64,000 bases of DNA. It comes from Ophthalmolycus amberensis (Eukaryota > Chordata > Actinopteri > Perciformes > Zoarcidae). The stretch lies in contig JAFEUB010001048.1 in NCBI GenBank assembly GCA_024529925.1, positions 788,501 to 852,500 on the forward strand, read 5' to 3'. The translations under genes and the position numbers were made by a program. A model generated the notes under the pieces. The model made no database searches. It was given only the letters and a program-made list of their open reading frames with translations, and was not told the DNA's origin. Of this stretch, positions 24,949-38,118 are shown piece after piece (the stretch's first letter is position 1; each line of letters starts with the position of its first letter).

Positions 24949-27900
24949 GTAAGACCTGCACCCTTAGCAGTTTAATTTTTTTCTCGACCTGATTGGATAT
25001 TTTGATTGCAGGGGGTCAGTATAACGGAAGCATGGGCAATTAAAGAGAGTAGATGTAGTGTATTTATCGCTAGAGTCTCCAAACTCCACTTTAGCTTACC
25101 AAAACACATGCCTGCCAAGTGCACACTGACACCACAAACCAGTATCAAATTAATCACCCAATGGACATTAATTAATCTGATTCCCTGGCAAGATCGCAGA
25201 GAGAGAGCGAGAGAGACAAAGCCTTCATGTGTGAGAGCTTTATCCCCGGATGCAACATGCATATTAGGAGGGGGATGACCTGAAAGTGGATTAAAAGCTT
25301 TTCAGCTTTTTAGGTTTAAGAAGCTCTTCAGGTCTGCTTCTGGCCAAGCAATAAAAACCATGAAGGCGACACATTCGGCTGATCCACACAATTGTAAACA
25401 CATTTTACTTTTCCAAATGTTGAGACATGTTGAAATGTTTCATCAGTGGATAATAAAGGAGTAGCTGAAAGAGTGAGGAGGAGCTCTATGTATGTCACAG
25501 TTAGAGGTGTTTGGATTTGGAAACCTTTTTATTTTGGAAACTACATTTCAATCAGCAAAATCGGCGTGATCTTGGACTATAAAACAAAACATACATTTAT
25601 ATTGTGATGGACATAAATTAATAAATGTGAACATCTGGATGCATTTGTCTCAACTCTAAAGTTTGCTTTCAGCACAACTGATAAGGTGTTTATGTGTGTT
25701 GTTTTTCTATATAAAACATAAGCATATTACTTATTTACCTTACTAACTAACTTATTAGATACACCCAGCTGAAAGCTATGTCTAATATAACAGTTAATAA
25801 ATCATACCTTCATGAAGGTTATAATGTCCAGTTTTTGCATGGTCATTGTGGAGGCTGGAGAGGTGTTTCTGTTGTTTAGCCTTCCTTCATTGATGTAAGT
25901 ACCGCGACTCACTGCCACCAGAGATTAAACCACAGCTGCAGTTTTGGCCAAAAGAGAGAAAGCATCTCACTCACCATTGAGTTGTAACAGCCTCCAAAGT
26001 CACTTTCTTTTCAATTGTTTCCGTAACCTAACTAATGCAACTAATGTGTAGCACTCAACTGCGGAGGACAGTAGTCTACATCAGCATATTGCAGCCATAA
26101 CATAGTACATCCTACACTGTGTCAATGGAAAGGAAGAGGTGTCATCTCTGTGCCTTTCTGTTTTGCTTGTTGTAAAGTGTCATAAGAATAGGTTTTTGTC
26201 TGTGATTTGATGAAAGTGCTTAAGTTAACCATATTCGGGTAGTGGCGTTTCATTCGCAATGACTTGACATAAATACATCTGGCTCCCACAGTCAGCCAGA
26301 TATAGTGCTGAATCGTGTCCACAAGGGGGCGACATATGAGCACAGATGTCCCCTTCTCTGTACTGCTGAGGCTGAAGTTGCTGTGTTTGTCAGCTGAGCC
26401 TTTCCACTTAAAATGTAATTTCACAGTATGAATGTCTTTATTTGACATAACAAATTACAATGGAATTGCTAAGCCATTAGCAATTCGTAAAAAATGTGGT
26501 GTAACGCACAGGAAGTAACAAGTTCAGAGTGTAGAAAAGTAGTTCCTGTGAATATGAAAGATTGTCACCACAGTTGCATGGTTTTACTGATTGAAGTGGT
26601 CAGTGATTAAACCAGCCACAACCAGTGGTCTGTCGGAATAAAAATGCACAGTTTCAAGCCCCTCTCATACTTGTAGCTTTTTAAGTGTTTTTACTTACAT
26701 TTCAATTTTTTAGCCACTTGCAGGCAGCGGAAAAAGGCAGTGAGCACATCAGAGATATATTAGCTTACGTTTGGATGGCAAACTTGCTAGCATAAAGTTG
26801 GCTATTTAGACATTCAGCTGATGCAGCAATAGTTTAAATTGTTTCAGTTTTGTGTAAGTCCAATCTTACGTTTTTTGGTCGCTACTCCTGAGTAGGGTTG
26901 GGTATCGTTTGGATTTTTTCAGATACTGGTGCTGCTCGACTCAACAGATAAACTGTGATGTGAGTAGATACGTGATTATTTTTACGAAAATATTCAATAA
27001 AGTGCTTTTGGAATTTGGTTCTCTTCATGTTCTTTGTTCCATCTTCATTTTGTGCTCCTCCCTCCTTTTCTCTCTCTCTCTCACAAACACACACACACAC
27101 ACTCACACACCCAACAGATGCGCTACCTTGTAGCGCATCTTTTTCACATTAGCGCTACCTTGTCTCTGGCTTTCTCAATCTCACTCTTTCGTTCTCTTTC
27201 TGTCTCCCTGTATGAGTGGAATTTAATAGGGTGCTCTGATGTGAGCGAGATGTTTCATTAAAGAACATCAGACATCAAAGGTCTCTGCTGAGATGGAGTG
27301 GTATTTCACACTGTGCTCATTCTGCACACAGTACGGTTCTTGTTTCTTTATTTGATACCGCGAGGCGGTTCCAAAAGTGCCGAAGAGTAATCTGAATTTC
27401 CCACAAATCTTCGAGTTACAGACAATGCGGGTTGTCCTAGTTACCTACAAGCAACAGAGTCGAACCAAACAGCGGTGTTCCTTTCCTTTGGCTAGTAATG
27501 AAAAAGGAATTTCTTACCCGCACCACCTTTTACAGCCAATGCACTGGTAACTAATGCACTATTTCAAAGTGATGCCAATTATAGGGTGCCACTGGAACTC
27601 ATAGGTCTACAATGATTGAACATGTGAGTGGTATGAAAGAAAGAAAATGACAATTCAAAGTCAATTACAGGGAGACACCTCAGGTAAATAGGTAAAACAT
27701 ATGAACTAATAGATATTGCCATGAAACTGCCCCAGTTGAACACAGTTAAGACAAATTGTCTGGGAAAAAAAACGACGGCCTTATCTTATTAATTGCCAAT
27801 GTGCATACATTTCCAGAGCAGAAATGTGAACATTGGATAAAGGTAGGTTTCAAATTAGTTAGTCAATGTAGTGTAAGAAATTTGAGCATAGAACTGTGTT

Positions 27901-30900
27901 TAGTAGATATAATAAAAGTGTTTAATAATTCATAATTAAGAATTCATAATTAGTCATAATCATAAGTGTATTGGGAATGCATCATTAAGACAAACATAAA
28001 GTGGTTTAGGATTAGTAGCTCGAAGTAGAATTTGAGACATGAAGCTTTTGCCAAAGTTGCAGAAGTTTAACGTTTATACTGAAGGATTATCATAGAAGGG
28101 ATTAAACCGTAACTGACGGTCATTGAATGTGTTAGTAAACTCAGGGACAGAAAGGCAGACAGGCGAATACACTCCTGGAAGTTAGCCAATAGGAATCGGG
28201 ATAAACGGAAGAGGAGGTGTTTCGAACGGATGTGGGTGGTTTATTTTTCAAGTCTTTTTCTCTCGCACGTGATGGCTCTCGGAGGACGGACGGGTTTTTT
28301 ACCTGAGGAGCTGAGTAGAGTTTTTTGCAAACGGGGTTCTATTGATTTAATATTTCATGGAAACAGTGTACTTCTGTGTAAATACTGTTTTGTTTAACTG
28401 TAATCGTACTTGCATCAGTGGGATTAAATTCCTTTTAACTGTAAACCAGTTCTGGTAGATTTATTATTGCAGCGTGTGAACTGCAAGAAGCAGCTGAGAC
28501 ACGTGTGGTCTGGCCTCCTTCTCTGAGGGGTGAGATTTAGCCCCCAACAAATTTGGCAACCACGAAGGGACGCTCTTGCCGGCTCGCTGTGTGCGCTGGA
28601 GGCAGCGTTGGTCAAGCAGGCATCCTGGGCCCATAATATCGGTAAGCAGAGCCGTTTCATGAAATCTGTGAGTTAGCTTCTAGGATCTTAGGGGAGGTCT
28701 GTTTGACTGGCGCAGCTAACAGCTAGCTCTGCGGTGCCGGTGAGGCCGATCCACTGAGGAGGCCGAGTTCCACTGAGGTGAGTTACGATTTACAGTCTGA
28801 AGTATATTATCATGGTGCACCAAGGGACTAGTCCAGTGAATACAGAGGATCCAGAATAAAGAAATTAAAGATAACAGCGCTGTTATAATAATAACATCAC
28901 ATTGGAATTCACGAACAGTTATCTGCTGGGCTAACTAGCGTGCTTATTCTGGGAGTCTCCTTGGCTTAGAGGAGCATAGCTGGGTTTGGTAGATAACGTG
29001 TTTAAAAGCAGTTATTTGTAGCTTGGCTAAACTGAAACATCGTGGCCTTGAGGGGCTTCGAACCGCAGTTCGTTGTAGGTTTGGTACACGTGGTTCGGGT
29101 TGAGTTCGGTAAGCTGCTTAGAGGAAGCTAATGCTAGCGGGAGTAGCTTCTGTGACCAGAACACAAGGGGTGATACATCGGTCTTGAGATCTCTCTCGTG
29201 TGCGTTTGGCTGTGCATTAAATTAAGCAATCGTGTGGATGTTTCGGATAAGTAGAATAATGAGCTTTTGGTGGAACTAGACAGACTGGGAGAGTGGTTGC
29301 GGGTCTGCTAGAAGTGAAATAACTCGCGCCGAAACCATAAGGGACTGGAGTCTGGGGAAGCTAAATAGCTGGTTAAACCAGAGGATTTAAGGTTAAATAA
29401 AACCGGACAATAAGTCCAATAATACGTGTGACTAGTCTGTGTTTTACCAGCGTGGAAAGACGTTTAAATTATGAAATAACATTGCATGATCTGTGGCCGC
29501 GCTGTGAGGAGCTAACGCTAGCTACGTGTAGCTCCGGTTTTGCGGTACTCTGTATGCTTATAAAAGAACATAACCGGTGGATTGTGAGAGGAGGCAGAGG
29601 GCGTATGAGTGGAATTAAAGTGTGGGATTTTGGTGAAACGTGTGTGTGCGTATGCTTTATTAGAAGCTCCGTTTTTGTCGTTAGCATAGCTGTTAGCATA
29701 GCCGTTAGCATAGCTGCTGGCAAAGACTAAATGTCAACAGGAAGTTGGGTTGCCTAGAAGAAGGACAAAACGCCAGAAAACCAACTAGCGGTGAGGAGGA
29801 GTAACTGCTAGATAATAAAAACCTAGTGTTTCGAATCTGTAATTACATTAGTACGAAAACAGTCTGATATCTGGTGGCTTAGAGGCAATCACAGCCTAGT
29901 TTTATAGTATTACAAGAGGTTCGCCACCCAGGGGATTAATAGATAAATTACAATAATATAGTTTTTAGATATACACTTCTAATATTCATTGTCTTTGAGT
30001 TTATGATCTGTAAGCCTACATTCTGACTTTAGTTTTAATTAAGCATTACAACTTTAGTTGTTGACTTTGGGGTTAATTCAGCATTGAAACAAGCATTAAT
30101 GGTTTCAGTTGTGCTTCAATACTTGAACGTAATTGTGATTCATTAGTAAATGAGATTCGTTATTGTGCAGAGTGGATTGTAGGTGTAGTTCAACAGTTTG
30201 ACTTGCATTGGTATTTCTGATTGAACATCTTTGAATACAGTTATTGATTTTTTGAAGTTGAATCTAAAATGTATCGATTAATTATTAATCATTTTTAATT
30301 TCGGTTTTAAACCTTTTGAATTTGATTCTGATTAAGATGTTGTGTTTGATTTAAGAGTTCTATCCTCAATTTTGGGTCAAGATTTCTTCACATATCCTGT
30401 ATTGACTAATTTTGGTACATTTACGATTTTACATAGTTCAGAAGAATCAATTTTGACACGGACAGCGCTAGAATAGTTGAGAGATCGTTGACCTCTCATA
30501 CACTACAGACGTATGCTAACATTTACTGCTGAACTTTGGGCAGTTTTGTGTATGTTTTAGTCAAGGTGCGTGGTTGAGTGGATCCAGATCTGGGAAGTGG
30601 AGCAGTGGATCCCAGTTTTGGAGTCAACGACCGCACACAATACAGCACAGAGGGTGAGTTGACTTTGGTTCATGTGACGACAAGCGTGTACATTTACCAC
30701 ACACATTTGAATACTCCTAGGCTGCATAATGTTTACATTAAAGAAGCAGAGAAGGGAAGTAGGAGAACTGGTAAGAAAACTAAAATGTGAAGTAAGAGAA
30801 GTAGGAGAACTGGTAGGAAGACTAAGATGTGAATTAAGAGAAGTAGAACGCATAAGAAAAGATCTGCAAACAGCAGACAGAGGAAAGACGAACAGAAAGT

Positions 30901-33900
30901 AAAGAAGACGAGGATATAAAGAGAATGCAGCGGCGGCTGCTGAAACTTCAAGTAGCAGAGGTTGACAGAGAGCAAAATAGAAAACGTCAGGCCAAGAAGC
31001 AGATGACAGTAGCAGAAGCTCAGCCTCCTCCAGCAGCACCTCCCGCTCCATGTCAACCAACTCCAGCAGTAACAGCCCCCACAGTGGTGTACTACCAACT
31101 TCCACCACATAACAGAGGCAGAGGTGGTGCATCCAACAGAGGGAGAGGTAACTATAAAGGGGGGCCTGAGGGTCTTGTAAGTAAAGGCGAGTGCTACGTA
31201 TGTGGGAGAGAAGGTCATTGGGTGAGAGATTGCCCTCATAAAAGAGCAGGAGGATCGTTCAGTGCAGCACCACAACATGCTACATTCCCACCACAACATC
31301 AGCAGTACCTACGACCAGGTCCAACGGGACCATCTGGACCTCCTCCCATGAGACATCAACAGATGCCCATGCCGTCACCAGGACCATGGGGAGGTTCAGT
31401 GTACCGCCAAGATACATAGATGATTGCCACGTGATCTCTTACAGCAGAGATATCGTGGTGAAGGGGAGATTGGTAAGGTGTAAAACATTTTTTGTAGATC
31501 CACATTTAGAACAGTTTTCAGTATAGGTGCTACTCACAATTTTTGAGATTAATAACGTCATGATAAACCACAACTTTTGAATTTAAATACAGCAAAATCC
31601 AAGTCGTCTAACTCAGTGATAGGTCCTAGCCTAGACTTGCTAACTCTAGAAATTGAGAAATATACGGGAGCTCTAACTAACATGAGCCGAGTTTTGTTTT
31701 CTCAGGTGACAAACGCAGAAGCAGCAGCTGACGAAAGGAAGCAGGCTGATGTGTCACCAGGCAGTCTGGTGTGGATAAAAGTCCACAAGCGCAAGTGGAG
31801 TGAACCAAGGTGGACCGGTCCATGGGAGGTAGTATTGGCAACCTCACATGCAGTAAAGGTAAAAGGTAAAACTGGAGCTACTTGGCACCACCTCACTCAC
31901 TGTGCAGCAGCGAGGTAACGAGTAAGACACTCGCAGAGACAGGATTGAACATCAAACAGGCACAATTTGAAGCTAAAGACACCTCAAAAGAGGGGTTAGA
32001 CAGTACTGAAGATGATGTTTCCCCCACAGTTTAAGCGAGGCCTTCCATTGGGAGACTCTAGGTTCAGTGGGTTATGGAAGTCTGTAATTATTTGCTTCCT
32101 GATTTCAGCAGTTTCCCTCTTAGTATGGGGAATTAAACACAGACAGGAACCAGAACATATGCATGACTACATCAAGATTCGACATTTAGCCTCAGTAACT
32201 AGTCAAACCGATCTCCGACCACCTAGAGAGGCTTCTCTGACGACACTCACCTATGAAAATATAACTCTCACTCTTACGTTCAACGAAGGTACAACATCAA
32301 CGGTCCAGTTCGACTTCTGTGAAGTAGTTTCCTGTCCCAAGTATGAACACACCTACGGTTGGACGACCAAAACCTTGTGCATCATAACTGACCAGTGTGG
32401 GCCCGCCACAAATAAGTATGGTAAGCTGTTATCATATTATCACTGTGATTGTGAAGACTGGGGATGGGCAACGATGAACACAGGCGGCGAGGGATTTAGG
32501 AAAAGACTCTAACCCAGGCCTTAAAAACCGACTAAAGATGTTGAATGCCCCAGCTTCCTATCACATGTGTAGAAAGGGGGTGGGTAGGTGTAATCCTTTA
32601 AGACTTACCTTAACAGACCCAAAATTGACTGACGGAGGACTTTAAGTAGTACAGGGAAAGGCGACTACTGATAGTCCTGCCCCACAAGGGCTCATTAGGA
32701 TTATTGTTAAGCCTGCCAAAAAAATCATGGATGATCAGGTTCGACATACGACTGACGCAGAGAATGAGGTACCGGGGGTGGAAACTGGAATGGCAGATGG
32801 GAATTTATGGCTCCGGTGGGTACAATATACGGCTTCAAGTCAGAGAAGTACAGATTGTATTGTGTGTTCAGGACCTAGACCCCTAGCAACACCAGTTCCT
32901 TCAAGATTTAGACCCCTAAGCCCTGAATTTAGTTGTATTTTAACTCTGTTTACTGATGACACTTTGCCCCTTCATCACACTTGTCAGGGGCTACACTGGG
33001 ATTACCCACCTATAGAATATAATACCCCACCTCTGTTCAAGGTTTCAGAGGGTCCATTTGATTGTATAGTCTCAGATATAGCTAAGGGGCCCAATGTAGG
33101 TAGTATTATTGAAGCAAATTGTAGCAACAGTCACAATTCTGTTCAAGGTTTCAGAGGGTCCATTTGATTGTATAGTCTCAGATATAGCTAAGGGGCCCAA
33201 TGTAGGTAGTATTATTGAAGCAAATTGTAGCAACAGTCACAATGCTAGCGACTATCTATATAACAGTGTGTTAAGACAGACAGCACCCAGAGCTGATTTA
33301 TGGTGGTGGTGTGGAGGAAGAACCATATATCCAATCCTGCCTAAAGATTGGACAGGTAGATGTGCGTTGGTGCAACTTATATTGCCATTCTATATATTGC
33401 CTGTCAATGACGCAACTTATAGAGAACTCATCTCTCCACGCCCACATGCTAACAGAAGATCCAAAAGAGATGCCGGTAGCCCGAAGGGAGCTTTTGATGA
33501 CCAAGTGTACATAGATGTCATAAGAGTGCCAAGGGGGGTGTCTAACGACTTTCAAGCCAGAAATCAAATAGCTGCCGGTTTTGAATCTGCATTATTCTGG
33601 TGGGTAACGATTAATAAAAATGTCGATTGGATCAACTACATTTACTATAACCAACAGCGTTTTGTAAACTTCACCAGGGACGCCATATCAGGGCTGCATG
33701 CACAGCTGGCGAAGACTAGTCTAATGACCTTGCAGAACAGAATGGCATTAGATATGATTTTAGCAGAGAAAGGTGGCGTTTGCCAGATGTTTGGGACTGC
33801 TTGCTGTACTTTCATTCCAAATAACACAGCTCCTGATGGATCGGTGACCAGGGCTCTGGAGGGACTGACAGCACTCAGCCAAGAGCTAGCCGAGAACTCT

Positions 33901-36900
33901 GGTGTCACGAATTCATTCACCGACTGGTTGGAAAGTATGTTTGGCAAGTGGAAACATACATTTTTGTCAATCGTAATTACTCTGTGTGTTGTCGTCGTAG
34001 GCCTCCTAGTCGTCTGTGGATGTGGGTTCCCTTGCATCCGTGGACTTCTACAGGGGTTTATTGCTTCAACGATGAGCCAGACACAAGTCCAGGGCAACCA
34101 GTTATGTGTCGAGGATGAGGAAGAATTGGAGCTTCTGATGGCCACCGTCTAGATGAGGCCACCAGCGGTGCCATAGCGGAACTTCACAAGCAGTTCCTGA
34201 CCATCCTCTCGGAGATCCTGAAGGACCGGATAAGGCCCAGATGGACTTCTAAAACACATCCGGGGAAATATTGGAAATTTGGGAAATAGACAGATTGTTT
34301 TGGATGAGTATTTTGAGATTTTTTGTTTAATTGGGTTATAATGGGATTTTAGGGTGTAAGGATTAAGAAATGTAATTTTGTCAAGTGTAAAAGAACAGTC
34401 AAGGCTTCTCAGTATGTGTTCTCTAGCCCACAGACTGTCTCCTGATCCTGCCAGCCCCAAGACATGGAGGGCAGTGAACTTCAACAGATACGACTCTTTT
34501 TTGCATTAGCGAGGCAAGCGTAGGGAGAAACAGACCGGATAGGGATACTTGAAATGATATCTGTATGCATGAATTGTTGTTTGCCACTGTTTAGATAGTT
34601 AGGGAGCCTCTCCCTGGATTGAGTAGGGGGGAGGTCTCCAGGAACATTTGAGTAACTAACTACATTCGAGTAACTAACTCACAGTGAACTGTGGGTTAGG
34701 GGGGAATTGTAAGAAATTTGAGCAGAGAACTGTGTTTAGTAGATATAATAAAAGTGTTTAATAATTCATAATTAAGAATTCATAATTAGTCATAATCATA
34801 AGTGTATTGGGAATGCATCATTAAGATAAACATAAAGTGGTTTAGGATTAGTAGCTCGAAGTAGAATTTGAGACATGAAGCTTTTGCCAAAGTTGCAGAA
34901 GTTTAACGTTTATACTGAAGGATTATCATAGAAGGGATTAAACCGTAACTGACGGTCATTGAATGTGTTAGTAAACTCAGGGACAGAAAGGCAGACAGGC
35001 GAATACACTCCTGGAAGTTAGCCAATAGGAATCGGGATAAACGGAAGAGGAGGTGTTTCGAACGGATGTGGGTGGTTTATTTTTGAAGTCTTTTTCTCTC
35101 TCACGTGATGGCTCTCGGAGGACGGACGGGTTTTTTACCTGAGGAGCTGAGTAGAGTTTTTTGCAAACGGGGTTCTATGTTTCATGGAAACAGTGTACTT
35201 CTGTGTAAATACTGTTTTGTTTAACTGTAATCGTACTTGCATCAGTGGGATTAAATTCCTTTTAACTGTAAACCAGTTCTGGTAGATTTATTATTGCAGC
35301 GTGTGAACTGCAAGAAGCAGCTGAGACACGTGTGGTCTGGCCTCCTTCTCTGAGGGGTGAGATTTAGCCCCCAACAGTAGTCAATGTTTTTCACTATCTC
35401 TTTGTATCACTCCATAAAACAGCCATACAAAAAATGTTGCAATATTTCTAGGAATAAGATGTTTTATAATTCAGGCTATGAATGATGTATGGACAAACAC
35501 CTCAGTAGAAACCTTCAGAATATAGACGGGAATGAAACTGGAAAGTTTGGTGAATGTAAGTGCTACTGAAGTGGAGATTTCTGGCTCAGAGAAAAAAAAT
35601 TTTCTGTCATTTTATGTTTAAATATGCAAATAATGTATTATCTCATGCTGTTATCTGGTGAAGGAGAAATCTACAATTGCAAATAGACAAAGTAGTGCAA
35701 TAAACATGAGTATTTTGGATGTTTTTCCACTAGTCAAGAAGATATGTTATGGCAGGAAAATAGCCTAAAATCCGTAAATTGACCAATGGATGAAAAGGTA
35801 AATGTTTGCCTGTGGTGTGTTAAAGACAATATATGGAAGTCTATTATCTAAACCCTAAACTCTGACAGGCTGATGTATCAGCCTCTCCTCAGGCCGAACA
35901 ACATAATTAGAAGTGAACAAGACATAGAAATGGTAATACTAAATCACGATCCACATTACACAAGTTAATGAAATAATTACATGGAAAGCATAAAGGGCTC
36001 CATTAATTTCATATTGTACTTAGATAAAGTTGAAGAACTCACAAGAAATACAGTTTTTTTTTTAAATCATCAAAATTGATGGAGCAGAGGCAGATATCCT
36101 GCATGAATAGTAGTCAAGTTTAAAAGCGCACTTAATTCAAGTTGTTAGTTCGTCGCTCTGCCTGTTTATTTCAATGTTTACAATGTCTGTTACAAATGTG
36201 TAGTCGTAATAATAACATGAAGATGCAGAGTTTTACAGTTATCTCTTTCCATCAGCCAATCATTATGCAATTACCAGATAAACATCTTCATCGTAATTCT
36301 AGGAAAAATCCTGTTGTTTCAAATGTATCTGACAGAAAGGCCCGAGGTATTGTTGTGTTACTTCATGGCCTGTAAATTACAGTGTTATGCTGCGTTCACA
36401 CCGGACGCGTTGATTTTTTGACGCACTGCAAAATCGCGTCAAACGCGCCGCCGGTCGTGTTCACACCAAACGCCGCAAAATCGCGTAGCACCGGAGAGGG
36501 GGCGTGGTTTATCGACTGGAAGCCGTTCACCTGGCCGTCATTTCTTTCCGCTATCAACCGTGAAAGGAATAAGGACAATTGCTGCTTTGTACGTGTTGTG
36601 GAAGTCCCTCAAACGTCGGAATGCCAAACGCCGTCATGTCTGGTTCATAATATTGTTCAGAGGAGCTCCGTGGATTTCATCGAGCTGTATTCACTGTGTC
36701 TAGCAAGCCACCGGTCGCTGTTTACTACAGCTGTAGGAACACAACATAAACTGATTTGGCTGTGATTTAACGGAAAATAAACCGACAAAAAGGGACTCCG
36801 AAATAACTACATAATGATGCCGCTTTGTACTTGTCTTCTCCGACAAAAAGGGACTCCTAAATAACTACGTAATGATACCGATTTGTAGGCTACTTGTCTT

Positions 36901-38062
36901 CTCAATGGAGCTCTGATGGATCGGTGCTAGGCTATGCTAACATCGTAGCAGCTCCACCAGCACTCAATAACGTCATGTAGACGTAAATACGGCAGCATCT
37001 ATTCATTGTTTGTACCATATGGTTTACACACACACATGTAGACACATAGTTTGGTCCGGTCTCTATTGATATGAGGTATCGTAGAGCTCTGGGTGAACAC
37101 AGACGGCTACAGGATTTATTTCCTGATTCAACAACGGCAGGATGACAGGGGGAGCAACTCAACGCTGATAGGCTATCGCGCCACAGCGTCACGCGATTAT
37201 TTTGCAGAAGTTGAAAAATGTCAACTCGCGCGTCCAACGATTTTGCGGCGTCCAACGCAAAAACGCGTCCAACGCGCCTGCGCCATCGCAAAATCGCGGC
37301 GGGCCAGTCTCATCGCGTCTGTGCATAGACTTTGCATGTAATCTCGACGCGCGTCAAAAAAATTGACGCGTCCGGTGTGAACGCAGCATTAGAGTGAAAC
37401 TTCTCCGCCCTGTCGGTACAAAGCAGAAAGAGTGAGCCGGGACAACGCTGAAGCCCAGAAGAGCCATCGTGTAGTGCCATAAACGTTTGAAGAGCGCAGT
37501 GCTTACATTTGTCGTACTTTCCGGAGGAGAAAATAATGAAATAAAGGTTATCCCTGTTCCTTTTAATCCATAGAGATTTAAAAGTTATCTCCCGCCACTT
37601 GTGGCCGCCAACGTGTGACGCTGCTGCCCTGCTGCTTTGAGCAGGTATCCGGTACTGTGGAGTGACTGTCCTTTGAAATGGCCGCACATTACTCTGCTAT
37701 GAAGCATAATGTGACCGCAAAGACGAGGTGCATCGCACGGCCTCTCTTGTCCGCCGTGGCAACCAAATCGTTTTCCCCTCCCTCTCTCTTTCCTCGCCTC
37801 ATTTTCCTGCTTTGCCACTTCCTTATTGATTGATTTTCTCCCTCTGCCGCTCTGCAGCGCCCCTGAGAGCAGTAATCTCATTCCCACATGCCACCTGAGA
37901 CGCAAGGTGGGACGAAGCAGGGGCAAACAGCCCTCTACTGCACACACACCGCACACACCTCTGTCCCCAATCCTGGTCTCTTTACACAAAGAAAGTGCTC
38001 CTATCTGGAGATGACGGGGCTGTTGTGTCCCCTCGACGCTCTCATTGACTCTGTCTCTGTTT

Positions 38063-38118
<56 letters not shown>

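Larger units (their letters stand above)
27868..35380 (+). mobile_element. endogenous retrovirus (gamma-type Env), pol-deleted, young
   Basis: Two near-identical LTRs (27872-28549 and 34708-35376) are flanked by the 4-bp direct repeat GTAG (27868-27871 and 35377-35380). Internally, in order: primer-binding site, about 2-kb leader, a Gag fragment with charged coil and zinc knuckle, a short integrase C-terminus, Env, and polypurine tract. Protease, reverse transcriptase, RNase H and most of integrase are absent, so the copy cannot replicate alone. By eye the LTRs differ by about four substitutions and one 9-bp length change, which implies a recent insertion. A 4-bp duplication and CX6CC Env fit gamma-type retroviruses of fish; the precise clade is not determined. 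It sits in gene 1 intron 3, same strand. Confidence 0.9.

Noticed and set aside
24972..25278. Overlapping 90-96 codon frames just after gene 1 exon 3
   Set aside because: No recognisable domain, no splice sites in phase, and they lie in the intron directly after a good donor.
30557..31132. 191-codon minus-strand open frame (and an overlapping 188-codon frame to 31,299)
   Set aside because: It is the antisense of the retroviral gag remnant. Its Leu/Ser-rich composition mirrors the Pro/Arg-rich Gag, and no family features are visible.
33645..34145. 166-codon minus-strand frame
   Set aside because: Antisense shadow of the Env transmembrane subunit.
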